From: Microbulbifer sp. TB1203
GTDB lineage: Bacteria; Pseudomonadota; Gammaproteobacteria; Pseudomonadales; Cellvibrionaceae
Direction of reading: 5' to 3'
Length of the DNA stretch: 64,000 nt
NCBI RefSeq assembly: GCF_030997045.1
Contig: NZ_CP116899.1
Coordinates: 1,426,001 to 1,490,000 of the forward strand
The notes beneath the pieces are model-generated. The model worked only from the letters and a program-made list of their open reading frames with translations, was not told where the DNA came from and did no database searches. A program made the translations under genes and the position numbers. The stretch's first letter is position 1. Every line of letters begins with the position of its first letter. This document shows positions 34,635 through 42,729 of the stretch, in pieces.

Positions 34635-34898
34635 TGTGGTGTAAGGTACTAATTGTATATATCAGCGGGCCGCTAAGCGGCCAGATGCAAGGCGCATTTG
34701 CGCCGGCATAGTCATCTATGTCAAGCAAATGCAACGCCGCAGATGGCTGCTTAGCGGCCCGCCCGAAGGGAGCCCCCCAAATCGTCCACAGCTCGTTGCA
34801 GCTCTTGAAAATGGAATGACCATTCCCTGCGAGCTGCGCCTAACTGTGAACAATTTGGGGGGCTCTGATATACACAATTAGTACCTTACACCACACTA
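34632..34898. mobile_element. MITE-like element with 32-bp terminal inverted repeats
   Basis: A 267-bp element bounded by TA on both sides. The terminal repeats begin GTGTGGTGTAAGGTACTAAT and match over 32 bp with one mismatch (34634-34665 and 34865-34896). Inside are two more nested inverted repeats: GGGCCGCTAAG/CTTAGCGGCCC (about 34667/34751) and an imperfect AGCCCCCCAAAT...ATTTGGGGGGCT pair (about 34770/34866). It has no open reading frame of its own. TA target duplication and long TIRs are typical of elements moved by IS630/Tc1-mariner-type transposases. Confidence 0.8.
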
Positions 34899-34910
34899 GT
34901 AAATCAGTGG

Positions 34911-34938
34911 TTTACAGCCGCGGCGCGGCTGTTATAAT
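34911..34938 (+). promoter_or_regulatory. promoter of tRNA-Pro
   Basis: TTTACA (34911-34916), a 16-base spacer and a perfect TATAAT (34933-34938) with a GC-rich discriminator (GCCGCCCGC). Located 31 bp before the tRNA and only 12 bp beyond the MITE end. Confidence 0.75.
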
Positions 34939-34969
34939 GCCGCCCGCTTCGCTGATGAAGCACTGCAGT

Positions 34970-35046
<77 letters not shown>

Positions 35047-35153
35047 CTTTTCTGAAACATCCCCCAAGCTCTCCCAGACTCAGAAACGGGCCGAGGTTCG
35101 AGCCGGAGGCGGCGCAGCCGCCGGAGACCAGCGAGCCCGAAGGGCGAAGCTCA

Positions 35154-35172
35154 TCCTCACTCACCGACCATT
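35154..35172 (+). repeat. partial duplicate of the tRNA-Pro 3-prime end
   Basis: ATCCTCACTCACCGACCA repeats, with one changed base, the last 18 nt of the tRNA (35029-35046), 125 bp downstream. This resembles an attachment-site duplication or a degenerate gene copy, but the 107 bp between hold no gene. Confidence 0.6.
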
Positions 35173-35313
35173 TTCCCTTCTACTTCTTTATCCATTTCAC
35201 AATTTTCAGAACCCGGACTCCTTCGGGGTTCAAGTCACTTGAAAGCCTTGTCGCGGCACCGTTACCCTTGCGCGCTGTCCAACGGTATCAAGTTCACTGG
35301 CTACGGCGTTCCT

Positions 35314-36552
35314 ATGCTTCCCAGAATTTCTATCCTGCTCCTTACCCTCCTGTTCCCCCTCTGCACACTGGCCAAGACCTATGATCTCCTCTATCGCGTC
35401 GGTATAGACCCGGACACCGGCCTGGCGGAGGTACAGATAGAACTGGAGGGCGACGAACTGCCGCGGGAGCTGTCGCTGAACCTGGAATCCGGCCGCTACC
35501 GCGAAGTGCACAGCGAGCAGCCACTGGAACTGACCGACGACCGGGCCATATGGCGGCCGGACGGCCCCAAGGCGACCCTCAGCTACCAATTCGAGATCGA
35601 CAAGAAAAAGGGCCGGCACAGCTACGACTCCCGCATTACCGAGGACTGGGCAATACTGCGCAGCGACAAACTGGTTCCGTCGATAGCGGCCACCGCCCCC
35701 GCCAGCCTGCGCTCCCGCGCCCGGTTGCAACTGGACCTGCCGAAGGAGTGGTCCTCAGCGCTCCCCTATGACAAGGACGACGACGGCCGCTACAAACTGA
35801 TCGACCCCGGCCGCCGCTTTATCCGCCCCAAAGGCTGGATGATCGTCGGCCGTATCGGCAGTCGCCAGGACGTTATCGCCGGCGTCGACACCATGGTGGC
35901 CGCCCCACTGGGCGAGGATATCCACCGCCAGGATACCCTCGCCTTCCTCAGCTGGAACCTGCCCGAACTCAAGAAAGTCTTCCCGAAGTTTCCGAGCCAT
36001 CTTCTGATAGTCAGTGCCGGCGACCCCATGTGGCGCGGCGGCCTGTCCGGCACCCGCTCCCTGTACATGCATGCCGACCGCCCGCTAATCAGCGGCAATC
36101 GCACCAGCAGCGTGATCCACGAACTGGTCCACGTAGCCACCGGCATCCGCGGCGACGGGCAAAGTGACTGGATCGTGGAGGGTCTCGCGGAGTACTACTC
36201 GCTGGAAATCCTGCGGCGCTCTGGGGGTATCAGCCAGCGTCGGTTTGACGAGGCCATGGAAAAACTCGCCCGCTGGGGAGAGGAAGCCCCGTCACTGTTG
36301 GCCAAACGCTCCTCCGGCCCCATTACCGCCCGGGCCGTGGGCGTCATGCGCGAACTGGACCGGGAAATTCGCGCTGCCAGCGATAACAAGGCCAGCCTCG
36401 ACGACGTGGCACAGGGCCTGGCGGAACAGCGCGGCGAGGTCTCCCTTGCACAGTTCACCAAACTGGCGGAGCAGGCAGCGGGTACAGAAATAAAGGTCCT
36501 GGCCCCCAAAAAACTGGGGAAGGCACAACAGGCAGGCAAAAAAAAGCCCTGA
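35314..36552 (+). CDS. secreted gluzincin-type metalloprotease
   Basis: A 412-residue protein from ATG 35314 (MLPRISILLLTLLFPLCTLA signal peptide); the frame is open further upstream but unconserved. The zinc motif HELVH (His269, Glu270, His273) is followed by WIVEGLAEYYSLEILR, where Glu289 is the likely third ligand, the arrangement of M1/M61-like gluzincins. The N-terminal half (about residues 20-200) is a beta-rich domain (AEVQIELEGDELPRELSLNL) like that of M61 glycyl aminopeptidases. Substrate unknown. It may be exported across the outer membrane, but no evidence shows that. The tail is Lys-rich (KKLGKAQQAGKKKP). Confidence 0.8.
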   Translation: MLPRISILLLTLLFPLCTLAKTYDLLYRVGIDPDTGLAEVQIELEGDELPRELSLNLESGRYREVHSEQPLELTDDRAIWRPDGPKATLSYQFEIDKKKGRHSYDSRITEDWAILRSDKLVPSIAATAPASLRSRARLQLDLPKEWSSALPYDKDDDGRYKLIDPGRRFIRPKGWMIVGRIGSRQDVIAGVDTMVAAPLGEDIHRQDTLAFLSWNLPELKKVFPKFPSHLLIVSAGDPMWRGGLSGTRSLYMHADRPLISGNRTSSVIHELVHVATGIRGDGQSDWIVEGLAEYYSLEILRRSGGISQRRFDEAMEKLARWGEEAPSLLAKRSSGPITARAVGVMRELDREIRAASDNKASLDDVAQGLAEQRGEVSLAQFTKLAEQAAGTEIKVLAPKKLGKAQQAGKKKP

Positions 36553-36577
36553 CGATGGGGGGGGAGAGCGTCAGGGC
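36546..36577. other. hairpin over the protease stop codon
   Basis: GCCCTGACG and CGTCAGGGC, separated by 14 bases that include an eight-G run, form a 9-bp stem overlapping the stop. There is no T-run on the plus strand, so termination is uncertain. Confidence 0.4.
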
Positions 36578-36859
36578 CAAGACCATTAGGAGTGAAACTT
36601 GGAGGATTTCATCCTTACAACACAGCGGGCATACCTAATTCATGCCCTGCCGGCATTACTAAACACGTTTGGGGGGAGGTTGTGCTAGCCAGCTAAGGAA
36701 AGTATCGAACAGACCCGGAAAATTTCCAGGGTGGCAAGACGAAAATTTAGATCGATTGGAAATAGGCTGAACACAACTAGTACAAAAAGTTATTAAAAGC
36801 CAGTTCCCTTGTATAAAAAGCAACCACCGGTAACTAGGAGCCTCTGAACAAGTCCATTT

Positions 36860-36930
36860 CGTCGCTCCGGCGAAGGCCGGAGCCCAGAGAAATCAACCCG
36901 TCCTGGATTCCGGCCTTCGCCGGAATGACG
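36860..36930. repeat. REP-like inverted repeat, CGTCATTCCGGC family
   Basis: CGTCGCTCCGGCGAAGGCC...GGCCTTCGCCGGAATGACG is a long imperfect hairpin. The same family occurs at 54584-54650 and 56550-56616. It is widespread in bacterial genomes as a non-autonomous palindromic element. Confidence 0.8.
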
Positions 36931-37018
36931 ATATTCAGAAGTTCCCTAGGGCTTCCAGAAGAGGAATTCCTGGACCCTCCTCTCCTCCTTTGGAGAAGGC
37001 GGCAGAGGCGAAGAGGTG

Positions 37019-37032
37019 CCCCCCCCCCCCCC
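37019..37032. repeat. 14-base poly-C tract
   Basis: A run of 14 C residues in non-coding DNA about 120 bp upstream of the tRNA promoter region. No gene reads through it, so it is not an obvious phase-variation switch. Confidence 0.8.
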
Positions 37033-37156
37033 GTTTTCGCGCTGGACTGAAAGTACCAGCTTGACTAATCCCCGCCAGCCCCTAGAATAGCGCCTTCCTA
37101 CGCGCCGAGCCGCGCGTAAGTATAAGAAAATGCTGGGATTTTTCACTTCAATCGGA

Positions 37157-37170
37157 TAGAATCCGCGGCG
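37157..37170 (+). promoter_or_regulatory. candidate -10 and discriminator of the tRNA-Cys array
   Basis: TAGAAT (37157-37162) is followed by CCGCGGCG, a GC-rich discriminator typical of tRNA promoters. No good -35 box is seen. A start near 37170 would include the three half-tRNA repeats ahead of the intact tRNA. Confidence 0.4.
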
Positions 37171-37199
37171 TTTTCACTCCTGCTCAGAGCGGGATACAA

Positions 37200-37536
37200 G
37201 GCCAGGTGGCAGAGTGGTCATGCAGCGGACTGCAACTCCAGCGCCTGCGGCGATTTTAAAGAGGGCCGGTGAGACTCGAACCGGCGAGCAAATCCTCTAC
37301 AGAGTTATTTTTGGCTAGGTGGCAGAGTGGTCATGCAGCGGACTGCAACTCCAGCGCCTGCGGCGATTTAAAGAGGGCCGGTGAGACTCGAACCGGCGAG
37401 CAAATCCTCTACAGAGTTATTTTTGGCTAGGTGGCAGAGTGGTCATGCAGCGGACTGCAACTCCAGCGCCTGCGGCGATTTAAAGAGGGCCGGTGAGACT
37501 CGAACCGGCGAGCAAATCCTCTACAGAGTTATTTTT
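37200..37536 (+). repeat. three tandem 112/113-bp tRNA-Cys half-gene repeats
   Basis: Units at 37200-37312, 37313-37424 and 37425-37536. Each opens with the first 40 nt of the adjacent tRNA-Cys (GGCTAGGTGGCAGAGTGGTC onward, through anticodon GCA to CTCC), then leaves it one base before the anticodon stem is complete. The rest holds AGAGG-GCCGGT-loop-ACCGGC...CCTCT, a stem-loop within a stem, CTCTACAGAG and ATTTTT just before the next unit. Unit 1 differs by GGCC for GGCT and one extra T. The array abuts the intact tRNA. Confidence 0.9.
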
Positions 37537-37610
37537 GGCTAGGTGGCAGAGTGGTCATGCAGCGGACTGCAACTCCGTGTACGCCGGTTCGATTCCGACC
37601 CTAGCCTCCA
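37537..37610 (+). tRNA. tRNA-Cys (GCA)
   Basis: A complete 74-nt tRNA: acceptor GGCTAGG/CCTAGCC, anticodon loop CTGCAAC (anticodon GCA), T-arm CGCCGGTTCGATTCCGACC and encoded TCCA end. It is the last in a row after three truncated copies of its own 5-prime half. Confidence 0.95.
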
Positions 37611-37700
37611 TTTTCCCCACCGCCTACTTGCCCCTGTGGAGTACGGCGATCAGCGAGGGCCCGATCCAGACATCGGGCATCACCCCTCGCATACCTCCCT

Positions 37701-37787
37701 GCCCGGGTGGTGGAATCGGTAGACACAGGAGACTTAAAATCTCCCGGCCTTACGGCCGTGCCGGTTCAAGTCCGGCCCCGGGCACCA
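37701..37787 (+). tRNA. tRNA-Leu (TAA)
   Basis: An 87-nt class II tRNA with acceptor GCCCGGG/CCCGGGC, anticodon stem GGAGA/TCTCC with loop CTTAAAA (anticodon TAA), a long variable arm (CGGCCTTACGGCCG) and encoded ACCA. It follows tRNA-Cys as in the gacA-uvrC-pgsA regions of pseudomonads; the tRNA-Gly often present there is not seen here. Confidence 0.95.
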
Positions 37788-37920
37788 ACACCTTAATTAA
37801 ATCCAATGTAGTAATTCAGACCTAGCGTGCCCTTCAAGGCCCCGGAAGATGGACGCATCGCTACGCACCGTTGGCTCGCGCATCCCGCGCTTCTTGGCAC
37901 ACCTATTCTGGCAAGCTCAA

Positions 37921-38421
37921 CTACCCTTCCAGACCGCGCACTTCCTTCTTGATGGAATCGTGAGCAGCCTCCTGGTCGCGCAGCAATTTGCGGCGCAGTA
38001 TGGCCGCCTGAAAGCGCTGCTTTTCCTCCAGACTCTGGGGCTCGAGCGGCGGTACCGGGGTCGGATTACCCTCGTCGTCCAACGCCACCATGGTGAAGTA
38101 GCAGCTATTGGTGTGCCGCACGACTCTGTTACGGATATCCTCCGTCACTACCTTGATACCCACTTCCATGGAGGTGGTGCCGGTGTAGTTGACTGAGGCC
38201 AGGAAGGTCACAAGCTCGCCGACGTTGATGGCTTGGCGAAACATTACCCTATCCACCGACAGGGTCACCACATAAGTTCCGGCGTAGCGGCTGGCGCAGG
38301 CGTAGGCCACTTTGTCGAGATAGGAGAGCAGTTCGCCGCCGTGAACCTTGCCGGAAAAGTTGGCCATGTCGGGGGTCATCAGGACGCTCATGCTGAGCTG
38401 GTAGTCGCGGGTTTCCATCAC
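37921..38421 (-). CDS. hotdog-fold acyl-CoA thioesterase (YciA-like)
   Basis: A 166-residue single-hotdog protein. The motif MTPDMANFSGKVHGGELLSYLDKVAYACASRYAG, with Asn/Asp and the GG-helix start, and VMFRQAINVGELVTF mark the YciA/BFIT-type acyl-CoA hydrolases. It probably acts in the cytoplasm on short- or medium-chain acyl-CoA. It lies between the tRNA genes and pgsA, reading with pgsA from 182 bp downstream, so is probably its own transcript. The first two Met codons are both possible starts. Confidence 0.88.
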   Translation of the reverse strand: MMETRDYQLSMSVLMTPDMANFSGKVHGGELLSYLDKVAYACASRYAGTYVVTLSVDRVMFRQAINVGELVTFLASVNYTGTTSMEVGIKVVTEDIRNRVVRHTNSCYFTMVALDDEGNPTPVPPLEPQSLEEKQRFQAAILRRKLLRDQEAAHDSIKKEVRGLEG

Positions 38422-38602
38422 AGGGTTTCCTTAAAGAAAATGAAGACAGGGAAGGGAGAGCCGAAAAACCGGCTAAAACCAGCTATAGGAAAAGTGGGAT
38501 TAACAGATAATGGCAGCTGCGCAACCTATGGCATATTTGTACAGCAATAACTAAAACGTGCCCGGTGAGGCAGTCATAGCCGCCCCACCCCAGCTACAAA
38601 AC

Positions 38603-39172
38603 TCAGGATTTACCGCTGCTCTCGTCGCTCATCAGCGCCGGCCAGGCTGCGCGCAGATACACCACCATGGTCCACAGGGTCATGGCCGCGGCGACATACA
38701 GCAGCACATAGCCGATGCTCTCCATTATCGGGTACTCGCGCACATCGAAGGCGAGCAGTACGATAATCGCCGCCATCTGCGCGGTAGTCTTGAACTTGGC
38801 GACGACGGTTACCGCAACGCTGGCGCGCTGGCCCAGTTCCGCCATCCACTCGCGCAGCCCGGAAACCGCGATTTCCCGCCCGATAATCACCGCTGCGGCG
38901 ATAGTAAACCAGGCGTTTTGATGCAGGCCCACCAGCAGCACCAGGGCGGTGGCCACCATCAGCTTGTCCGCCACCGGATCGAGAAAGGCGCCGAAAGGCG
39001 TGCTCTGGTTCAGTTTGCGTGCCAGGTAGCCGTCGAGCCAGTCCGTTACCGCCGCCGCCGCAAAAATAATCGCAGAGGCCATGTAGCTCCATTTGTACGG
39101 CAAATAGAACACCAGCACGAAAACCGGAATCAGTGCGACGCGGAGCAGTGTCAGTTGGTTGGCGAGTGTCAT
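38603..39172 (-). CDS. pgsA: CDP-diacylglycerol-glycerol-3-phosphate 3-phosphatidyltransferase
   Basis: A 189-residue inner-membrane enzyme that makes phosphatidylglycerol phosphate, the committed step of phosphatidylglycerol and cardiolipin synthesis. The CDP-alcohol phosphotransferase motif is intact: DWLDGYLARKLNQSTPFGAF with following LDPVADK. About five membrane helices. It is downstream of uvrC in the same direction, the classic gacA-uvrC-pgsA arrangement. Confidence 0.96.
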   Translation of the reverse strand: MTLANQLTLLRVALIPVFVLVFYLPYKWSYMASAIIFAAAAVTDWLDGYLARKLNQSTPFGAFLDPVADKLMVATALVLLVGLHQNAWFTIAAAVIIGREIAVSGLREWMAELGQRASVAVTVVAKFKTTAQMAAIIVLLAFDVREYPIMESIGYVLLYVAAAMTLWTMVVYLRAAWPALMSDESSGKS

Positions 39173-39271
39173 GCTTGTCCCTGTACTTTCGGTGGGCGTA
39201 ACTTACCAAGGCATTTCACAAAAAGAAACGACAGACGAGGTTCGAAGCGTTAAATTTTGTCAGCGTTGCCG

Positions 39272-41086
39272 TTACTCACTGTGTAGTGCGGAGTATATAT
39301 CCTGTGCGAGCTTGCGGCTGACGCCTTCGACACCCGCGATCTCATCCACCGAGGCGCGGCGGATTTCCTGCAGGCCGCCGAAGTGGCGCAGCAGCGCGCG
39401 CCGGCGCGCGGGACCCACGCCGGGGATCCCTTCGAGGGGGGATTCGCGGCGTTTCTTGTCGCGCCGCTGGCGGTGGCCGGTGATCGCAAAACGGTGCGCC
39501 TCGTCCCGGATCTGCTGGATCAGGTGCAGTGCCGGCGAGTCCGCGGACAGTACCAGTTCCCGGTTGCCGGCGACCACATAGAGCGTTTCGAAACCCGCCT
39601 TGCGGGTGGTGCCCTTGGCCACACCCACAATCTGCACACCCACCACGCCCAGCTCGTTGAGGCTGTCCACCGCCTGGCGCACCTGCCCCTTGCCGCCGTC
39701 GATCAGCAGAATATTGGGGAACCGGCCCTCGCCGCTGGACAGGCGGGTATAGCGCCGCTTCAGCGCCTGAGCCATGGCCGCGTAGTCGTCCCCCGGTTGG
39801 ATATTCTCAATGTTGAATCGGCGGTAGTCGGACTTTACCGGGCCGCCGGTATCGAAAACCACACAGGAGGCCACCGTGGCCTCACCGCCGGAATGGCTGA
39901 TATCGAAGCATTCCATGCGCTCCGGCAGCTGTTCCAGGCGCAGGGCTTCCTGCAGGGACTCGAAACGGCTCTGCAGCTTCTGTTGCGCCGCGGTGCGGCT
40001 GCCCAGGTTCTGCTCCGCCGCCTGCCGGGCCATGTCCACCCAGGTGGCACGGTTGCCGCGCAAGCGGTGGAGAATAGCCACCTCGCGGCCGCTCTGCTCG
40101 CTCAGGGCCTGCTGTAGCGGCTCCAGGTCCTCGATGGGCTCGGAGGTAAGGATCTGCCGCGGTACCTCCCGCTGGGTACCCAGGTAGAACTGGGGGATAA
40201 AGGCAGAGAGCAGTTCCGCGGTGGAGAGCCCCAGGCGCTCGTCGGGAAAATAACTGCGGCTGCCGAGAATGCGGCCCTGGCGGATAAACAATATATGCAC
40301 GCAGCTGGAACCGCCCTGGCTGGCAATGCCCAGCACGTCCACGTCGCCGCTGGACCGCTCCGCCACCTGGTCCGCCTGCAGGCGGCGCAGTGCGGAGATC
40401 TGGTCGCGCAGGCGCGCGGCCTTTTCGAATTCCAGCTCGCGGGAGGCCCGGTCCATCTCATCCGCCAACTCGCGGATTATCTTGTCGCTCCTGCCGGTGA
40501 GAAACATCTCCGCGTGGCGCACATCCGCCCGGTAATCCTCTTCGGTGATAAAGTCCACGCAGGGCGCGGTGCAGCGCTGGATCTGATATTGCAGGCAGGG
40601 GCGCGAACGATTGCGGAATACGCTGTCTTCACAGGAGCGGATACGAAAAGTCTTCTGCAAAAAATTCAGGCTGTCGCGCACCGAAGAGGCGCTGGGGAAG
40701 GGGCCGAAATATTGCCCCTTTTTGCGCTTGGCGCCGCGGTGCAGGGCGATGCGCGGAAATGTGTCTTTGTCTGAAACAAAAATATACGGATAGCCCTTGT
40801 CGTCCTTGAGCATCACGTTGTAGGTGGGCCGCTGGGATTTGATCAGGCTCTGTTCCAGCACCAGCGCCTCGGTTTCGCTGCGGGTAACCGTGACTTCGAT
40901 ACTGTGAATGCGCTGAACCAGCGCCATGGTCTTGGCGGTGAGGCCAGAGGCGCGAAAATAGCTGGACAGGCGGTTGCGCAGGTTCTTCGCCTTGCCCACA
41001 TAGAGAATGCGGCCGTCGGCGTCGAACATCTGGTAGACGCCCGGCTTGCGGGTGGTGGTCTGCAGGAAGCGTTTGCTGTCAAACAT
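39272..41086 (-). CDS. uvrC: UvrABC excinuclease subunit C
   Basis: A 604-residue nuclease that makes both incisions in nucleotide excision repair. Domains: GIY-YIG nuclease (KPGVYQMFDADGRILYVGKA) at the N terminus, UVR motif (EMDRASRELEFEKAARLRDQ), RNase H-like domain and a helix-hairpin-helix end (GIPGVGPARRRALLRHFGGL). The start MFDSKRFLQTTT at 41084-41086 is preferred. A frame opening at 41146 would add 20 residues that are encoded only by the palindrome 41099-41165 and resemble nothing in the family. Confidence 0.96.
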   Translation of the reverse strand: MFDSKRFLQTTTRKPGVYQMFDADGRILYVGKAKNLRNRLSSYFRASGLTAKTMALVQRIHSIEVTVTRSETEALVLEQSLIKSQRPTYNVMLKDDKGYPYIFVSDKDTFPRIALHRGAKRKKGQYFGPFPSASSVRDSLNFLQKTFRIRSCEDSVFRNRSRPCLQYQIQRCTAPCVDFITEEDYRADVRHAEMFLTGRSDKIIRELADEMDRASRELEFEKAARLRDQISALRRLQADQVAERSSGDVDVLGIASQGGSSCVHILFIRQGRILGSRSYFPDERLGLSTAELLSAFIPQFYLGTQREVPRQILTSEPIEDLEPLQQALSEQSGREVAILHRLRGNRATWVDMARQAAEQNLGSRTAAQQKLQSRFESLQEALRLEQLPERMECFDISHSGGEATVASCVVFDTGGPVKSDYRRFNIENIQPGDDYAAMAQALKRRYTRLSSGEGRFPNILLIDGGKGQVRQAVDSLNELGVVGVQIVGVAKGTTRKAGFETLYVVAGNRELVLSADSPALHLIQQIRDEAHRFAITGHRQRRDKKRRESPLEGIPGVGPARRRALLRHFGGLQEIRRASVDEIAGVEGVSRKLAQDIYSALHSE

Positions 41087-41098
41087 CTGGGAACTGAT

Positions 41099-41167
41099 AG
41101 GATGGGCAAAGCGCAGCGTGCCCATCAGCAAGCGAGTGATGGGCACGCTGCGCTTTGCCCATCCTAC
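41099..41167. repeat. long perfect palindrome between uvrC and gacA
   Basis: AGGATGGGCAAAGCGCAGCG and onward to CCCATCA pairs with TGATGGGCACGC...CCCATCCT across a 9-base loop, a stem of about 28-29 bp. This GGATGGGCAAAGCGCAGCGTG element recurs widely in gammaproteobacterial genomes. Here it lies 12 bp before the uvrC start and 16 bp after the gacA stop, and could affect read-through from gacA into uvrC. Confidence 0.85.
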
Positions 41168-41181
41168 AAAACAATCGAGCT

Positions 41182-41835
41182 CTACAAGGCGGCTTCCGGG
41201 TCCAGAAGCTGATATTTCACCGCCAGCAACGTCAGCTCCACATCACTGTGTATGCCCAGCTTTTCAAAAATGCGGTAGCGGTAACTGTTGATGGTTTTCG
41301 GGCTGATCGACAGAGTATCGGCGATCTCCGCCACCTTGTTGCCGTTGACGATCATTACCGCCGTCTGCAGCTCGCGCTCTGAGAGAACATCGAAGGGAGA
41401 GGCCTTCTCCGCCTTGCCGTTGACATTGCGCAGGGCCATCTTGGTCGCCATGGAGCTGCTGATATAGACATCGCCGGCCACTACCGTATGGATGGCCTTG
41501 ATCATCTCCTCCAGGTCCGCGCCCTTGGTGACATAACCGCGGGCGCCAGCCTGCATCAGGCGGCCGGGAAAGAGGTCGTCGTCCAGAGCGCTAACCGCGA
41601 TCACCTTGGCCTGGGGACGGCGGGCAAGGAGTTTACGGGTGGCTTCCAGCCCGCCCATACCGGGCATCCTGACGTCCATCAGAATAACGTCCACGTCGGT
41701 CTCGCGCACGAATGCGAGCGCCTCTTCGCCGCTGCTGGCTTCACCCGCAACTTGCACACCACTGACGTCACCCAGCATGCGCGAAATCCCCATGCGCACA
41801 AGGTCGTGATCGTCCACCACCAAGACTTTGATCAA
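41182..41835 (-). CDS. gacA: response regulator GacA/UvrY
   Basis: A 217-residue NarL-type response regulator. Phospho-acceptor Asp54 in ILMDVRMPGM, acidic pocket VVDDHD and a C-terminal LuxR helix-turn-helix (LSERELQTAVMIVNGNKVAEI). I choose TTG 41833-41835, giving LIKVLVVDDHDLVRMGISRM, because gacA orthologues start in the same place, often with TTG; the upstream open frame is not conserved. Its place before uvrC identifies GacA/UvrY, the partner of the BarA/GacS kinase in control of Rsm/Csr small RNAs. Confidence 0.93.
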   Translation of the reverse strand: MIKVLVVDDHDLVRMGISRMLGDVSGVQVAGEASSGEEALAFVRETDVDVILMDVRMPGMGGLEATRKLLARRPQAKVIAVSALDDDLFPGRLMQAGARGYVTKGADLEEMIKAIHTVVAGDVYISSSMATKMALRNVNGKAEKASPFDVLSERELQTAVMIVNGNKVAEIADTLSISPKTINSYRYRIFEKLGIHSDVELTLLAVKYQLLDPEAAL

Positions 41836-42051
41836 ATTAGCCCCAACTACGGATATTTCAGTGCAGCCCCACACGGCTTCATACGTCACCCGTGCGTACG
41901 CGGCAAAAGGTTGTTGTTATTTGCTCAGTGGAGCGGCCGCCCCACCCGAGATCCATCCACAGAGCCTTCCAGCAACATACCAGACAAATACCCATGTGCA
42001 AAGCGAGACCAGTGGTTCACCATCAGCCAAAAAGTGATAAGTGTGAAGGGG

Positions 42052-42684
42052 TTACGAATTGATATAACGAAAAGTTAGGCTGATCCGTTCTTTCAGCGGT
42101 CGGCTGCTTTTTGCCAACTGGTGCAACCAGTGTTTTTGCACCGCCCCGGATGTCAGCAGCAGCGAACCACTGGGCAGAATCACCGACAGGCGCCCCCCTC
42201 CATTGCGCTGTTTGAAGCTCAGCCTGCGTTCCTGGCCCAGGCTGACCGTGGCCACCACCGGGTTCTCGCCCAGCTCCTTTTCGTTGTCCGCATGCCAGCC
42301 CATGCCGTCGGCTCCATCGCGGTAGTGATTGACGAGAAGGCTGTTGAATAGAAAGCCGGCGCGGGCCAGCTGAGCCCGCAGGACGGTCAGGGATTCGGTC
42401 CAGGGCTGTGGTCGCTGCTCCAGGCCGGACCAGCGATAGACGACATCGTTATCGCCGACAAAGGCGTGGCGCCGGGGAATCGGGTGCTCGTTGCCGAAGA
42501 CCCGCACAATCGGCTGCTCCCAGCGCAGTTCCTCGAGGCAGTGGTCCAACAGCGAGGCCGCCTCGCTCGGTGCCAGCCAAGTGGGAATCAGCAGGGCGTG
42601 GCCGGGAGGCAGGTCGAGCCACTGCGTACCGGCGTATGCGCTCTGTAACAAACCCGCCTGTTGTGTGAAAGTTTTCTCGTCCAT
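42052..42684 (-). CDS. AlkB-like alpha-ketoglutarate-dependent dioxygenase
   Basis: A 210-residue Fe(II)/2-oxoglutarate oxygenase. Iron ligands His131, Asp133 (MGWHADNEKELG) and His188 (HWLHQLAKS); 2-oxoglutarate contacts Arg200 and Arg206 (LKERISLTFRYIN). NHYRDGADGMGW is the classic AlkB stretch. The length fits the AlkB/ALKBH2-like group that removes alkyl lesions from DNA or RNA. It is 45 bp downstream of murB and reads the same way, so could be at the end of that operon. Confidence 0.92.
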   Translation of the reverse strand: MDEKTFTQQAGLLQSAYAGTQWLDLPPGHALLIPTWLAPSEAASLLDHCLEELRWEQPIVRVFGNEHPIPRRHAFVGDNDVVYRWSGLEQRPQPWTESLTVLRAQLARAGFLFNSLLVNHYRDGADGMGWHADNEKELGENPVVATVSLGQERRLSFKQRNGGGRLSVILPSGSLLLTSGAVQKHWLHQLAKSSRPLKERISLTFRYINS

Positions 42685-42729
42685 AAGCTGACCAAAGTGG
42701 GGGCGGAACCGGAGCGCCGTACAGCCGGA

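Larger units (their letters stand above)
36553..37199. other. long intergenic region with REP pair, poly-C tract and tRNA promoter
   Basis: Between the protease and the tRNA array. It contains an AT-rich part (36580-36840), a REP-like hairpin (36860-36930), a 14-C run (37019-37032) and a promoter-like -10 (37157). No gene is supported. Confidence 0.6.

Noticed and set aside
37019..37032. Poly-C tract as a phase-variation switch.
   Set aside because: No gene contains or directly follows it, and the tRNA promoter is more than 100 bp away.
37200..37536. The 112-bp array as a CRISPR.
   Set aside because: Repeats are contiguous with no unique spacers, unit length is 112 bp, and no cas genes are present. 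Each unit begins with tRNA-Cys sequence.
41087..41146. uvrC start at 41146.
   Set aside because: The additional residues are encoded only by the palindrome and are absent from the family.
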